Under the pieces are notes generated by a model that worked only from the letters and a program-made list of their open reading frames with translations, was not told the origin of the DNA and did not search any database. Of a stretch of DNA of 64,000 nucleotides, positions 10,256-19,439 are shown piece after piece (position 1 is the first letter of the stretch; each line of letters starts with the position of its first letter). This stretch comes from Agaricus subrufescens (taxonomy: Eukaryota > Basidiomycota > Agaricomycetes > Agaricales > Agaricaceae): NCBI GenBank assembly GCA_029945375.1, contig CM057064.1, forward strand, positions 2,232,001 through 2,296,000, written 5' to 3'. Made by a program: the position numbers and the translations under genes.

Positions 10256-11019
10256 AAGTTTCGTTATTCAAAAGCACATACGCCTGAGCTGTGGAATACT
10301 GAAGCCAGCCATGATCAGTTGCTGAAGCAGTGTCTCACGATATTGACCTGAAAATTGGAGATAGGATCTTACTCGTGACGTCCATAACTCCTTTAATGCA
10401 TAAAGTGAGGTAATATTCGAGGACTGCAATCTGGAAGAGGGGGGGGGGGCCTCTTCCAGATTGCAGTCTGGAAAGACGTGAATTTAAAGATCCGCTTTTG
10501 CCTAACACCGATTTAGTTAACGGCACGTCCGGCAATCAGCTGGGACACAATCTGGAAAATATTTCTATTTTTCCAGACGCTACGGGAAGTCGTCCAGTTG
10601 ATGGCCTTCATAACAACTGTCAATACTTTAGGGTTGATAACTCCAAATAGACGAATCAGGTGCAAGACATGTCTGGGAGATGGTTTCCGGCAATAATTGG
10701 GCTAAATGTATTTTTCTAAATCTAGTCTTCATACAATCTGTATTGATGAAAGCTCTGGACCGTACCTCTCTATTTCGTCGGAACTAGTGTGAACTCGTGG
10801 GGCGAGGGTTGAACAGGGTTTACAATGAAGCTAGGGGTGACCCTTTCTCAGCCGACCTATATATAAAAAGTAGTGTCCATCATTGCCCATACTTTTCGAA
10901 GGGAGCCATATGTCCGTCCTTTCCCCAGTGTGCGACCATCATCGGACGTTAGATCATATCACTCGTGTCATCTCGGTCCACCTCAATCGGCCCTGTGCAT
11001 TTAGGGTGGGTGATAGCGA
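10256..11019. other. intergenic with one long hairpin
   Basis: No gene recognised. The stretch contains the perfect hairpin listed separately (10422-10468) and otherwise unremarkable AT-rich sequence up to the start of the duplicated block. Confidence 0.4.
10422..10468. repeat. perfect 19-bp inverted repeat with G9 loop
   Basis: Arms 10422-10440 and 10450-10468 are exact reverse complements (gactgcaatctggaagagg), separated by nine G residues. Such a foldback could be a small hairpin insertion or a replication product. No target duplication could be fixed. Confidence 0.85.
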
Positions 11020-11870
11020 GGTTCAAGTCTACAAAGGAATGTGAAGCGTGGTGTCTGGAGTGTGATAGACGGAACGAAGAGGGTAGTGTAAACAGCGAAA
11101 GGCCCAAGGGCCGGATGAAGGAAAAGAAAAGGATATCATGTAGAGAAGGTGGAATGACTTCTCGGGGCAGACAAGATAAGGTTCGGTAGGTGACAGTGAC
11201 TCGGTATCAAGAACAGAGGCCAACATGTCTGGCTTGTCTCTCTCGCATTTTCTGTTAAATACTAGCAATATATCTTACAATCAAAGGTCGCCACTAACCG
11301 CATTTGCCCTGTACAGTACAGGTGATAATCAGCAGTTTGAACTGCAGTTTTGTTGTGCGGTAAGAAAACTTTGACCTCAGAAGCTCAAACCATCGAATGA
11401 AAGGGATAACATCAAGTGGTAGCAAATGTCTGATAGAAACGAAGTGAGGGTCGCCCAACTGTAGCCCGGTCTACGGCGTCGAAAAGGTTCCATCTGCCAA
11501 AAGTAGAGAATCCGGTACTGAAAATCCAGTGCCAATGAATCCCTCATTATTATCCATACCTTTTGTTCATACCATCTATCTGATTGTATCCTCCCTCGCG
11601 TTCCTCCTTTCCGAATATAGATCACCGGAAATACGCGAATAGCGGTCAAAAGTTACAGAGCAAGAATTGAGGTGAAGCACTTGTCTCTCTATGCCTCACC
11701 AAGACCAAGACCAAGGTCGAGCCCTGGTCGAGCTGTTCCCCATGCTTTGTAGACAAAACGCAGCTATGGTTTTGATCTAATGCTGATTTAAAGAAAGAGA
11801 GAGATTTACATGCTAAATATTTTCACGCACTGGAAATGAGTCGAAAAGAATTTGTGGCATCGGTTACTTG
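11020..11870. repeat. dispersed repeat, left copy (GSS-downstream sequence)
   Basis: Homologous in the same orientation to about 16440-17480, and in inverted orientation to about 62770-64000. Shared landmarks include ggagtgtgatagac, ggatgaaggaaaag, catgtagagaaggtgg-type text and the glutathione-synthetase tail relic. The copies diverge by point changes and small indels. It appears to be a duplicated stretch of the glutathione-synthetase 3' flank rather than an element with its own ends. Confidence 0.75.
11488..11641 (-). pseudogene. glutathione synthetase C-terminal relic
   Basis: Nucleotide-level copy of the last about 150 bp of the intact gene at 17309-19137 (same strand). The reading ggtctatattcggaaagg is shared, and the counterparts of WLVRTKG and FSVLDS can be traced, but the frame is broken by substitutions and indels. 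It cannot make a functional product. Confidence 0.75.
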
Positions 11871-11968
11871 TAACATAAACGGTTGCTGGATTTTAATGAG
11901 GGGAGCATGGAAGAGATTCCAGACTTTAGTTTTGCAGGTCAACCACTATGCAACCACGGTCTGTGAGA

Positions 11969-12715
11969 TTATAGAAAACCGTGAGACTCTAGAAGGCAGC
12001 GAATAGTGGTAACGAAGGCATACCAGATCTCCTTCTCATCATCGTCGTCAACATCAATCCCAGCTCTTTGCCTATCATTGAACTTGATATTACTCGAGGA
12101 CAGCTGCTCGAATAATTCTGCGGTACCCATCCATGAAACACTACTCTTCATAGCATTATACACCCTCTGCGCGGCAGCTTGAGCAAGTGCTCGCGCGTCA
12201 GCAACGTCTTTCTCTGCAAACGTTCCTGCCGAGACTGCCAGCTGGACCACACGCTTTCTGTACCACTCCCGACGCCTTCAGCAAACATGAACGCAAAACA
12301 TCCTCCTGCGCTGATAGAGGCACATTCATCCTCAGATGGATCAACCACAAAACCAACGTCAGGGAGGTGACCGACAGCCACAGCACAGACGACTCCGCGC
12401 ATTGGTACAGATGCAGCATTTAAGAGTGCAAGCGAAGCTGAGTTGATCATGCAGGAAATGAGTGGCTGCTTCCATCGCGTCCGCGGAGAGCTGAGAGCTT
12501 GTACTACAAGCTGTACAAGCGTTCGAGGGTGCTTGTTCAGAATCAAGGAGGGTAGAAGCGCAGCACGTATAGCTGATGAAATCACTTTGGATTCAGTAGC
12601 TGCGACGTTGGAAATAGGCCGTGCATGAGGACTTCGAACGTTGCCTGAGATGCTTGTTCCGCAGCCAACCTGACCTCTATTGGGCCAGAGTTTGATGCCA
12701 GAGATGACGTCTCCC
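11969..12715 (-). pseudogene. RRP46 exosome subunit pseudogene (5'-truncated, two frameshifts)
   Basis: RNase PH-like exosome core subunit Rrp46 (EXOSC5 family), recognised from GETSSLASNSGPIEVRLAAEQ, SNVAATESKVISSAIRAAL, SLILNKHPRTLVQLVVQAL, NAASVPMRGVVCAVAVG and DPSEDE. The first exon is absent; homology begins at a splice acceptor at about 12716. A frameshift near 12625-12632 breaks ATFEVL from RPISNVAATESK. A one-base deletion near 12228-12235 separates WQSR from GTFAEKDVADARALAQAAAQ. The inverted twin at 61781-62727 has the base missing here, which confirms the deletion. The parent gene is not in the window. Confidence 0.82.
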
Positions 12716-12988
12716 CTACAGGTTGGTTAGAGAGAAGAGAGTCGAACATACGATGCTCGACTGACCAAAAGTGAACCTGAAGGACTCGGTAGGATATTTC
12801 GATTTTTCTGGATATGTCATTGGGGTGGAGATCCCGGGCGCATGTTCATGATCGCTCTAGCATGCAGAAAAATTGCCGCGGGCAGTCCGCAATCAAGCCC
12901 CTTGCGTACGTAATTCCAACCAAGGAGTTGCAAACCTACTTACGTACAGTGTCCTACACCTCTCGCTAGTATCTTGTCAACTACAACA

Positions 12989-13035
12989 ATGGTTCACAAA
13001 GATTCTCTGACAAGAGACGAAGAGCTCTACCTAAG
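12989..13035 (+). pseudogene. BTB gene exon-1 stub
   Basis: The ATG at 12989-12991 begins MVHKDSLTRDEELY, which matches the start of the BTB gene at 60242-61464 (MGHKPPLTRDEDFY). The upstream bases also match (tatcttgtcaactacaaca against tatcatgtcatcgacggca). Homology ends after about 45 bp, so the rest of the gene is deleted. Its place, just beyond the RRP46 pseudogene, is the same as in the right-hand block. Confidence 0.7.
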
Positions 13036-13252
13036 ACCACCTGCTGGTGTCACGAGAAAGCCACCTATCGAGTTCCTAGTAGCGGAATTTATCTTTCTTA
13101 TTCTATCTGCATTCGAATCGGCCACTCCCGGGCCCTGACTACAGCCACGCATTGGTGATAGTGAAATTATCGTCATTCAAGTTACATATTAAAAAAATCA
13201 CTGATTATATTCTAGGGAGCCACGTTGAGGGCAGGAACTACTATTTGTGATG

Positions 13253-14578
13253 TTAACGCATTTGTGGAGTCACCACGCCTCTAAAATCATCTGCCCCTAG
13301 GATGTTCACCTGAAGACGCGAAGTGAAGTCAAGGCCTGCTTCACCTGGGGGCTTCCTGTTACGACGAAATGACTCCGTAAATTCAGCACTGGCTATGTTG
13401 ACCAAAACATGGCTTGAAGTTAGAAGAGGCCAGTTCTTGCGGCAACTCAACTGTCCATGATACATGCACAAGAGCAACTCCCGATAATTGGCTTCATAAT
13501 TAGTAGCCTCGGCATAAGATTCCCTCCAATCATCGACTCTCAGTGAAAATGATTTGATGAGACATCGGGGTAGCAATCCAGAGAAGACGGAGTTCATGAA
13601 CGTTATCGCGGATGCCAGGGTGTTTGTGCTGGGAGTGGAACATCCCACAAGGTGAATGCTCAGGCGTTGCAGCGCTTTCAGTTTCGATGTTACAGGACCT
13701 GATATGTATGATGGTAGTATGGCTAATGTATACCTATCAGCGGTAAGCAGGTGAAAAATAAATGACGACTTACTGGAACTTGCAGACTTAGCAACCAATT
13801 CCAGCTCCTCTAGTTGAGGGCCCAGGAAAGCAATTAACATCTCGGCGTGCGGAATAATCGAACGTTCTACCTCCGGGTCCTCATCAACTTCTAAATACTG
13901 TATAGTCGCATGTACGACATTTTGAAGCAGGGTTTTTGCCAAATATACGTGAAACATGCAGAATTCGGACATTTTCCTGACAGAAGAATTACCAAATAAC
14001 ACCAGGCGCGTAAGAGAGCACTGGTAGGAAACGAGTTCCAAAGATTTGGGTGGTGTGATGGTCCCAACGGAATGGATAATGAGGTCGGAGGCAACAGATG
14101 CGCCATGCACAAGCATCCACAATGGAAGAGATGTTTTGATGGAAACCTCTACGGAACGGAATGAGGGACGTTCGAAGACAGCACGAAACGCGTCAACGGT
14201 GTGGGGGGATATCCATTTCCACTGGATACGTTCGTCAAGAAAAACCATGCATTCTACCTTGCTTGCATGGGAGAGGAACTTCGCGAATGGTTCCATGATA
14301 TCACGTTCATAGTCGGGTGGCGTAGAGGAACGTGACCGATGAGCAACACGGACTACCTTTATCCACGGAGCCAGGTGAGTACGTTTCTCCAAGTCGGGAA
14401 TCTCGGTGTCGAACGGGTCCAGTGTGACCGACTTGAAAAGTATTTCCTGGTAGCGCATTTTCCAGCGCGGGCAGATGAGGGTGACTTCTTTGATGGTAAG
14501 TGTGCCGACATCAATAGCAAGCTTGACAATGTTGTCGAGGACCTCGACAGGAAGCCGTGTCGTGGGGAAGGAATACAT
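13253..14578 (-). CDS. F-box-like protein 1, intronless
   Basis: A 441-residue single-exon protein with an F-box-like N-terminus (LPVEVLDNIVKLAI…LTLICPRWK…LFKSVTL). The remainder is leucine-rich and resembles the degenerate repeats of basidiomycete F-box proteins (LEVDEDPEVERS, LEELELVAKS, LKALQRLSIHLVG). Such proteins are thought to recruit substrates to SCF ubiquitin ligases through Skp1; that role is family inference. The ATG at 14576-14578 lies 172 bp from the divergent F-box gene 14751-16324. A broken, inverted copy is at 58579-58790. The F-box signature is weak, so the domain call is moderate while the coding call is strong. Confidence 0.8.
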   Translation of the reverse strand: MYSFPTTRLPVEVLDNIVKLAIDVGTLTIKEVTLICPRWKMRYQEILFKSVTLDPFDTEIPDLEKRTHLAPWIKVVRVAHRSRSSTPPDYERDIMEPFAKFLSHASKVECMVFLDERIQWKWISPHTVDAFRAVFERPSFRSVEVSIKTSLPLWMLVHGASVASDLIIHSVGTITPPKSLELVSYQCSLTRLVLFGNSSVRKMSEFCMFHVYLAKTLLQNVVHATIQYLEVDEDPEVERSIIPHAEMLIAFLGPQLEELELVAKSASSSKSSFIFHLLTADRYTLAILPSYISGPVTSKLKALQRLSIHLVGCSTPSTNTLASAITFMNSVFSGLLPRCLIKSFSLRVDDWRESYAEATNYEANYRELLLCMYHGQLSCRKNWPLLTSSHVLVNIASAEFTESFRRNRKPPGEAGLDFTSRLQVNILGADDFRGVVTPQMR

Positions 14579-14750
14579 GGGTGCTGAAGTATCGCGCCAT
14601 GATGTTCGGTTTTTATGTCAATGCGGGTGACAGTGAGAATTTTTGAGCATTAAACATGTGTTTTTTCTCTTTACTCAAATTGGACTAACCTGTTATCACG
14701 ATCATCCCTCTTCCCTGAGATATTACGCAAATCTGCCATTCGAAAGAGAC
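14579..14750. promoter_or_regulatory. bidirectional promoter of the F-box pair
   Basis: The 172 bp between two divergent start codons. The inverted right-hand copy (58424-58578) keeps the same segments, including ttgagcattaaacatgtg-type and tctgccattcgaaagag-type text, with a short indel near tctttactcaaattgg. It must carry the control elements of both genes, but no specific factor site was identified. Confidence 0.6.
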
Positions 14751-16324
14751 ATGCCGACCACGTTTCTTGATCTCCCGGATGAACTGATTTTGCATATAGC
14801 TGATTTCCTGGTGAGCAGCACTCTTCACACGACGTTCTTCAAGCTCAAATTGATCAGTATGAAGATGAGCAACATGGAATGCGCCTCGTCGCAAAGCGCA
14901 TTGACCGTTGCATCTCACCTATTCTTTTTGAGACACTGCGCTCCCTTGGTCCAAGTTTACGTCGAACAATATGCTTTATACTGTTCTCGGAGAAGTTGAG
15001 TCGTGGCGAGGAGCTGGTCTTCAGTCGTTGTACGAAGAAGATGATTTTTTGGGCTTCCGGCCTGAATCCGAATTTCGATCGCGAGCTTCCATGGCTGAGG
15101 CTAATGAACAATTTGGTCCCGACCCTGACAAACCTGCATGCCTTAGAGTGAGTGATGTCTGAACTCGCGATGCAGCCAACCTGACCTAGATTAGATGGTC
15201 ATACTGGCCTGTCAAGGATCCAGTATCAAATCTGCTAATAGATACATTCAGTGCCTTTGGATCCCTCCCTCAGTTTCGAGAGTTAAAAATCATGGTTGGC
15301 GCAACACCTCCATTTCATGGATTCAGTCTCAAATCGTTCTCTAATCTGTCTTCGTTTTCAATGACTTGGGAACTCAAGTTAAATGTAAACCAGGGTTTGA
15401 TCAGTGACGTCGCAGATCTCCTCGGACGATGTCCAGATTTGGAATGCTTTACGTTCTGCATTCCACGCCCTTGCCACCCTCCTGACGCCCCCTTTCTGGC
15501 TCATTTTTTTGCCGGCCTCTCTCCTACCACGCATCTCAAGCTCAGGCTGCTGGACGTCACTGGCCTCCATGTTTCTGCAAATGACTTACGTGTTCATTTG
15601 CATCTGATTTCTCTCAAGGTGCTGCGGCTAATGTTCAACCGTGAATCAGATTCACCTCAGCAGAACAGCCAAATCTGTCAGCTCCTACTTGACAACTCTA
15701 TACATCTTGATGAACTCGCCATCGATACCACACATCCCCCTGTTGTTCTTGACTATCTCTCATCTTATTCTGGCCTTCACCACCTCGAGTTCAGATCCCG
15801 GCACCCTGGAGCTGACACTCCTGAGGGTGTTCATCGCTTCTTCTCCTCAGCGCTTCCTCTCCACAGTGCTACACTACGTAAACTATACCTAGGGTGGTCA
15901 GTAGAGACACTCTGGACAGGTTTGCTTGCACCAGAGGATATTGCACAAATCAAACAATGCCAGCAACTTACAACGCTGGATTGTTACGTTACGGTATCTA
16001 CTGGTCCTACACAATGTACAGATAAGGTGATGGTAAGTGACATGTCTGTTCACCCTTCGATGTCCGCTTACGGTGGTATGAAAGCGAATGTGGCTGGAAA
16101 CCGTCATAGAGCTACCGCGGTTCCGATACTTGCATCTCTCCCCTACTTGTCGGTGTCAGCCATCGCTTCGGGATGGTGAATTTATTTACGATGGCTTAAC
16201 CATTCATGGGTCTGCAACGGAAGTAGCGATTGAAGAATTCGCTCAAGCGGCGGTTCATGAGTTTAAGGCTGACCTACTCGTCCCGTTCTATGTATCGGTG
16301 GCTTCACCTACCTTAGGCCCGTAG
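14751..16324 (+). CDS. F-box protein 2
   Basis: The start at 14751 gives MPTTFLDLPDELILHIADFL, a clear F-box N-terminus. A GT-AG intron at 14811-14857 leads to YEDEQHGMRLVAKRIDRCISPILFE. A second intron near 15148-15190 or later joins LHALE to the segment with FGSLPQFRELKIM. The third large exon encodes leucine-rich repeats (DLLGRCPDLECFTF, HLKLRLLDVTGLHV, LLLDNSIHLDELAID, LHHLEFRSRH). A last intron at about 16033-16083 leads to MWLETVIELPRFRYLHLSP and the stop at 16322-16324. Role: probable SCF substrate adaptor (family inference). It is transcribed divergently from F-box 1. A decayed inverted copy with an internal deletion is at 57260-58423. Confidence 0.85.
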
Positions 16325-16349
16325 CGGTGTTTCCATCTTGCAGGAGTCT

Positions 16350-17200
16350 TGGTAATAAACAATGGATTCAGTACCGTGATACCTGTAGCTTTGCCATCGT
16401 TCAAAATATAATATCGACCACGCAAGGCTGCTACAGCCCGTTTATGATGGATGTCAGCGCGGTTTAACCCTACAAAGGAACGTAAAGTGTGGTATATGGA
16501 GTGTGATAGACAGAACACAGAGAGTGGTATAGACAGCAAAAGGTCCAAGGGCTGGATGAAGGAAAAGAGACGATCAATATGTAGAGAAGGTGGCACAAGC
16601 TTTCGGGGCAGACAAGGTAAGATTCGATAGATGACAATCAGTTAGTATCAAGAGCAGTGGCCGGCAGTCCAGCCGTTTTCTCTCGCATTTTCCCTTTGAA
16701 TAACAACATAGTATCTGTTTTGCCTGTATGCGTTCGGTTTGAGTGAACTCGCTCAGTGCCGGCCACTGTCAAATGCCCGATTTAGCTTCCTCACCCTCAG
16801 TCAGCGTTTTCTCCGATCGCGAAACTGTTCACATTTTACCACCCACACGTTCATTACGTGAAAGCAATTGATTTAATTGGGAGTGAGACTGATTTGGAAC
16901 AGCGAAGAGTAGAGAGGTAAAATTAGAACAAAATGCCGTGATCATGTAAATAAATAAGCTTGCCTATGACTTTCTATTTTGTTAACCTGAACTCTCCTAC
17001 CGGCCTGAGTTTCTTTCAGTACCCTGGTGAGGTAGATTGAATCTTATGCACTATGTAGGAAATATATATATATTGAGAGCCTTCAAATATTTTCATCTCA
17101 CTAATCGCCTTCGCATTGTACCCTAAGATGACAACTAGCATAAATCGCAGTATGAACTGCAGTGTTGTGTGGGAAGTAAGAAACTTTCGATCCCAGTAGC
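16350..17200. repeat. dispersed repeat, parental-side copy
   Basis: Lies between F-box 2 and the glutathione-synthetase stop. The part at 16365-16440 is homologous (inverted) to 57105-57235 and to 63880-64000. The part from 16440 onward matches 11020 onward (direct) and 62770-63900 (inverted). A short conserved peptide-like reading on the minus strand (YYILNDGKATGI, compare YDILNEAKATGI on the plus strand at the right) hints at an old coding remnant, but no gene could be built. Confidence 0.7.
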
Positions 17201-17308
17201 TCAAGACATTGAGTGAATGAGATAATACTGATTAAGTGGTAGCAAAAATCTGGTGCAATGAAGTTAGGGACCGATCGATTATTGTCCGATCTGCGACGTC
17301 GAAATACT

Positions 17309-19137
17309 TCAATCTACCAAAAGTAACGAATCCAGTACTGAAAATCCAGTGGCAACGCCTCCCTCGTTACTATCAGTACCTTTTGTTCGTACCAGCCATC
17401 CCATCGTATCTTCCCTCACATTGGTTTGACCCCCCTCCTTTCCGAATATAGACCATCCGAAAATACCTAATTCACTGATAACGTTCGCCTTCACTGGTGT
17501 CTGGGAATCGGAACTGCTAGTGGTGCTTCCAGCTCGAATTAAATAGCTTCCTACATCAGCAGGTGTGACAATCAGCTGCATCGCAATCCATGCCTGTCGT
17601 TCTTGCGGGGGTAACTTGTCCAAAAATGCCGGTATATCCTGTTTATAAACGTTGTTTCCACCTCCTTCGCGCTGAGGTTTGAGAACCAAAGTTTCAGCCT
17701 CCTCTCGGGCTTTTCGCACACCAAAGTTCTCCTTCCCAGCCTGTATAGTTTGTTCATCAGGTGTCAATAAGTCCTCACCAACGTCAAGTCCCCACATAGC
17801 CATGAAGCTATCTCGTAATTCCTGAATCTCTTCCTTGCTGAACACCTTGGCATATTTTTTCCCGTCTGCCAGGAACCTTTCCAACACGCCAGCCTGCGTA
17901 AGGACCTCCTGTACTTTCTTCCCCCCGGCCAACTGTAAGGGGATAGAAGGACATTTGATAGCCATAGATCGCTCGAGTAAGAAACGGGTAGCGTAATGAG
18001 CCGACGTAGGGAAGTCTTGCGGTGTATACGCCGCACGGAAGTATACAACAGAGATTTCAACCGAGCCGGATGGTTCCAGATCATTAGGTACGTCAATAAA
18101 CAGTCTTCTAGAGGCAGAATCGACCCTCGCGACTTTCTGGAGTTGAGCCAGAGTTCGTCTTATCATTCGTACTGAATGCCTAGAAATGCTCTCAGCAACA
18201 ATAGTCACAGTAAGAATATAATAACAATATTTGAACTCACTTATCCAACAGTTCGTACTCGAGCCATCTCTGGTCAAACACATTTCGTTCATTATCTTGC
18301 GTGACGACAAGGATACGGGCATTAGACCTGCCCATAAATGAGCTCTAAGCTGACAAGAAGGTCGATTCGATCTTACCCTGATGCAGAATATGTCGAGTGG
18401 GCAGCGGCTAATCCCGCAGCGACGCCAGAGATAGTTTGGTTGGGAGGAAAATTCTCCGGCCGCAAATGGGGCGACGCGTTGAAGTATCCAGTAGTATTCA
18501 GGAGATACCTTCATAACCTATCAGGTTTCTTGGCGTGAAAGTCGGATCAACATCATACAGACCTATGCATTTCAGAAACCCGTTGCGACAGTGGACCAAA
18601 AGAGGACGAGATAGTATTGAACTCGACCTGCTTCAACTCAGGAGCCTCTCCATTTGGTGAGTGCAACAGGTAGTCGGATCTAAATATCCCTAGATGATGT
18701 GGCTGTCAACAGTCAAGCTATTGAGTCGAAAAACCATTAATCATGATGAATCCCATACACACCTGATCAATCCCTTTGTCTCTTAAAGCTTTCCAGCCTC
18801 TCCACAATTGACCGATAAAGTCATCCACCTTGCCCACTCCACTTTCAACGCCCATCACCTGGTCCAAAAATTCATCATCCAATGCAATACGGCTATACAA
18901 TATGTTATAGATCCTCTGCAACCTAGTTGCTCGTTCAAAGAGTCTGCGTGGGAGAGGCGACGGCATCAAAGCTAGAGGGGCGTGGATTGCCGCTGTAGGA
19001 ACTTTTGGCAGCGAAGGTGCGGGAGGCAAGTAGAGAAGACCATGGGATAGCGCATAAGTGGAGGCATACACAGTGAGTTCTTCGATTTGAGACTCGGTCA
19101 AGGTAGGCGGCCATGCAGCAAAGTTGAATTCGCTCAT
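17309..19137 (-). CDS. glutathione synthetase
   Basis: Eukaryotic-type ATP-grasp glutathione synthetase, joining gamma-glutamylcysteine and glycine with ATP in the cytosol. The ATG at 19135-19137 begins MSEFNFAAWPPTL. Exon 1 (about 126 residues) ends at GIDQ. Later exons give LGIFRSDYLLHSP, KQVEFNTISSSFGPLSQR, PPNQTISGVAAGLAAAHS, ARILVVTQDNERNVFDQRW, EISVVYFRAAYTP, IKCPSIPLQLAGGKKVQ, the glycine-rich ATP/substrate loop VLKPQREGGGNNVY and the C-terminal lid ELGIFGWSIFG…GWLVRTKG…GGVATGFSVLDS. The estimated length of about 490 residues matches the family. The final 150 bp plus downstream flank have been copied to 11020-11641 and 62770-63190. Confidence 0.93.
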
Positions 19138-19439
19138 TGTCAGAAGAAAGGGGGGTTTTCCTGCTTGAGTTGTTTGTGGGTTAAGGCAACGGTAAGGTTT
19201 CTTCGCTGTAAGCAGGACTTTGCAACCTAATAAGGAGGCGGGAAGGCGAAGAGGGAATGCTTACGCAGCTGTGCATAAGTATGGCGAATATTTGATTGAA
19301 TTGATTCAAGCTCGCTCACTTTCCCAACAGTTAGATCAAGATAAGATAATTGTGTACAGTAGATCAACAACTCTACAATTACACTGACAATTACACTGAT
19401 GATTACTGTAGTATGCTACAATTCGAACACGTCAGTACC

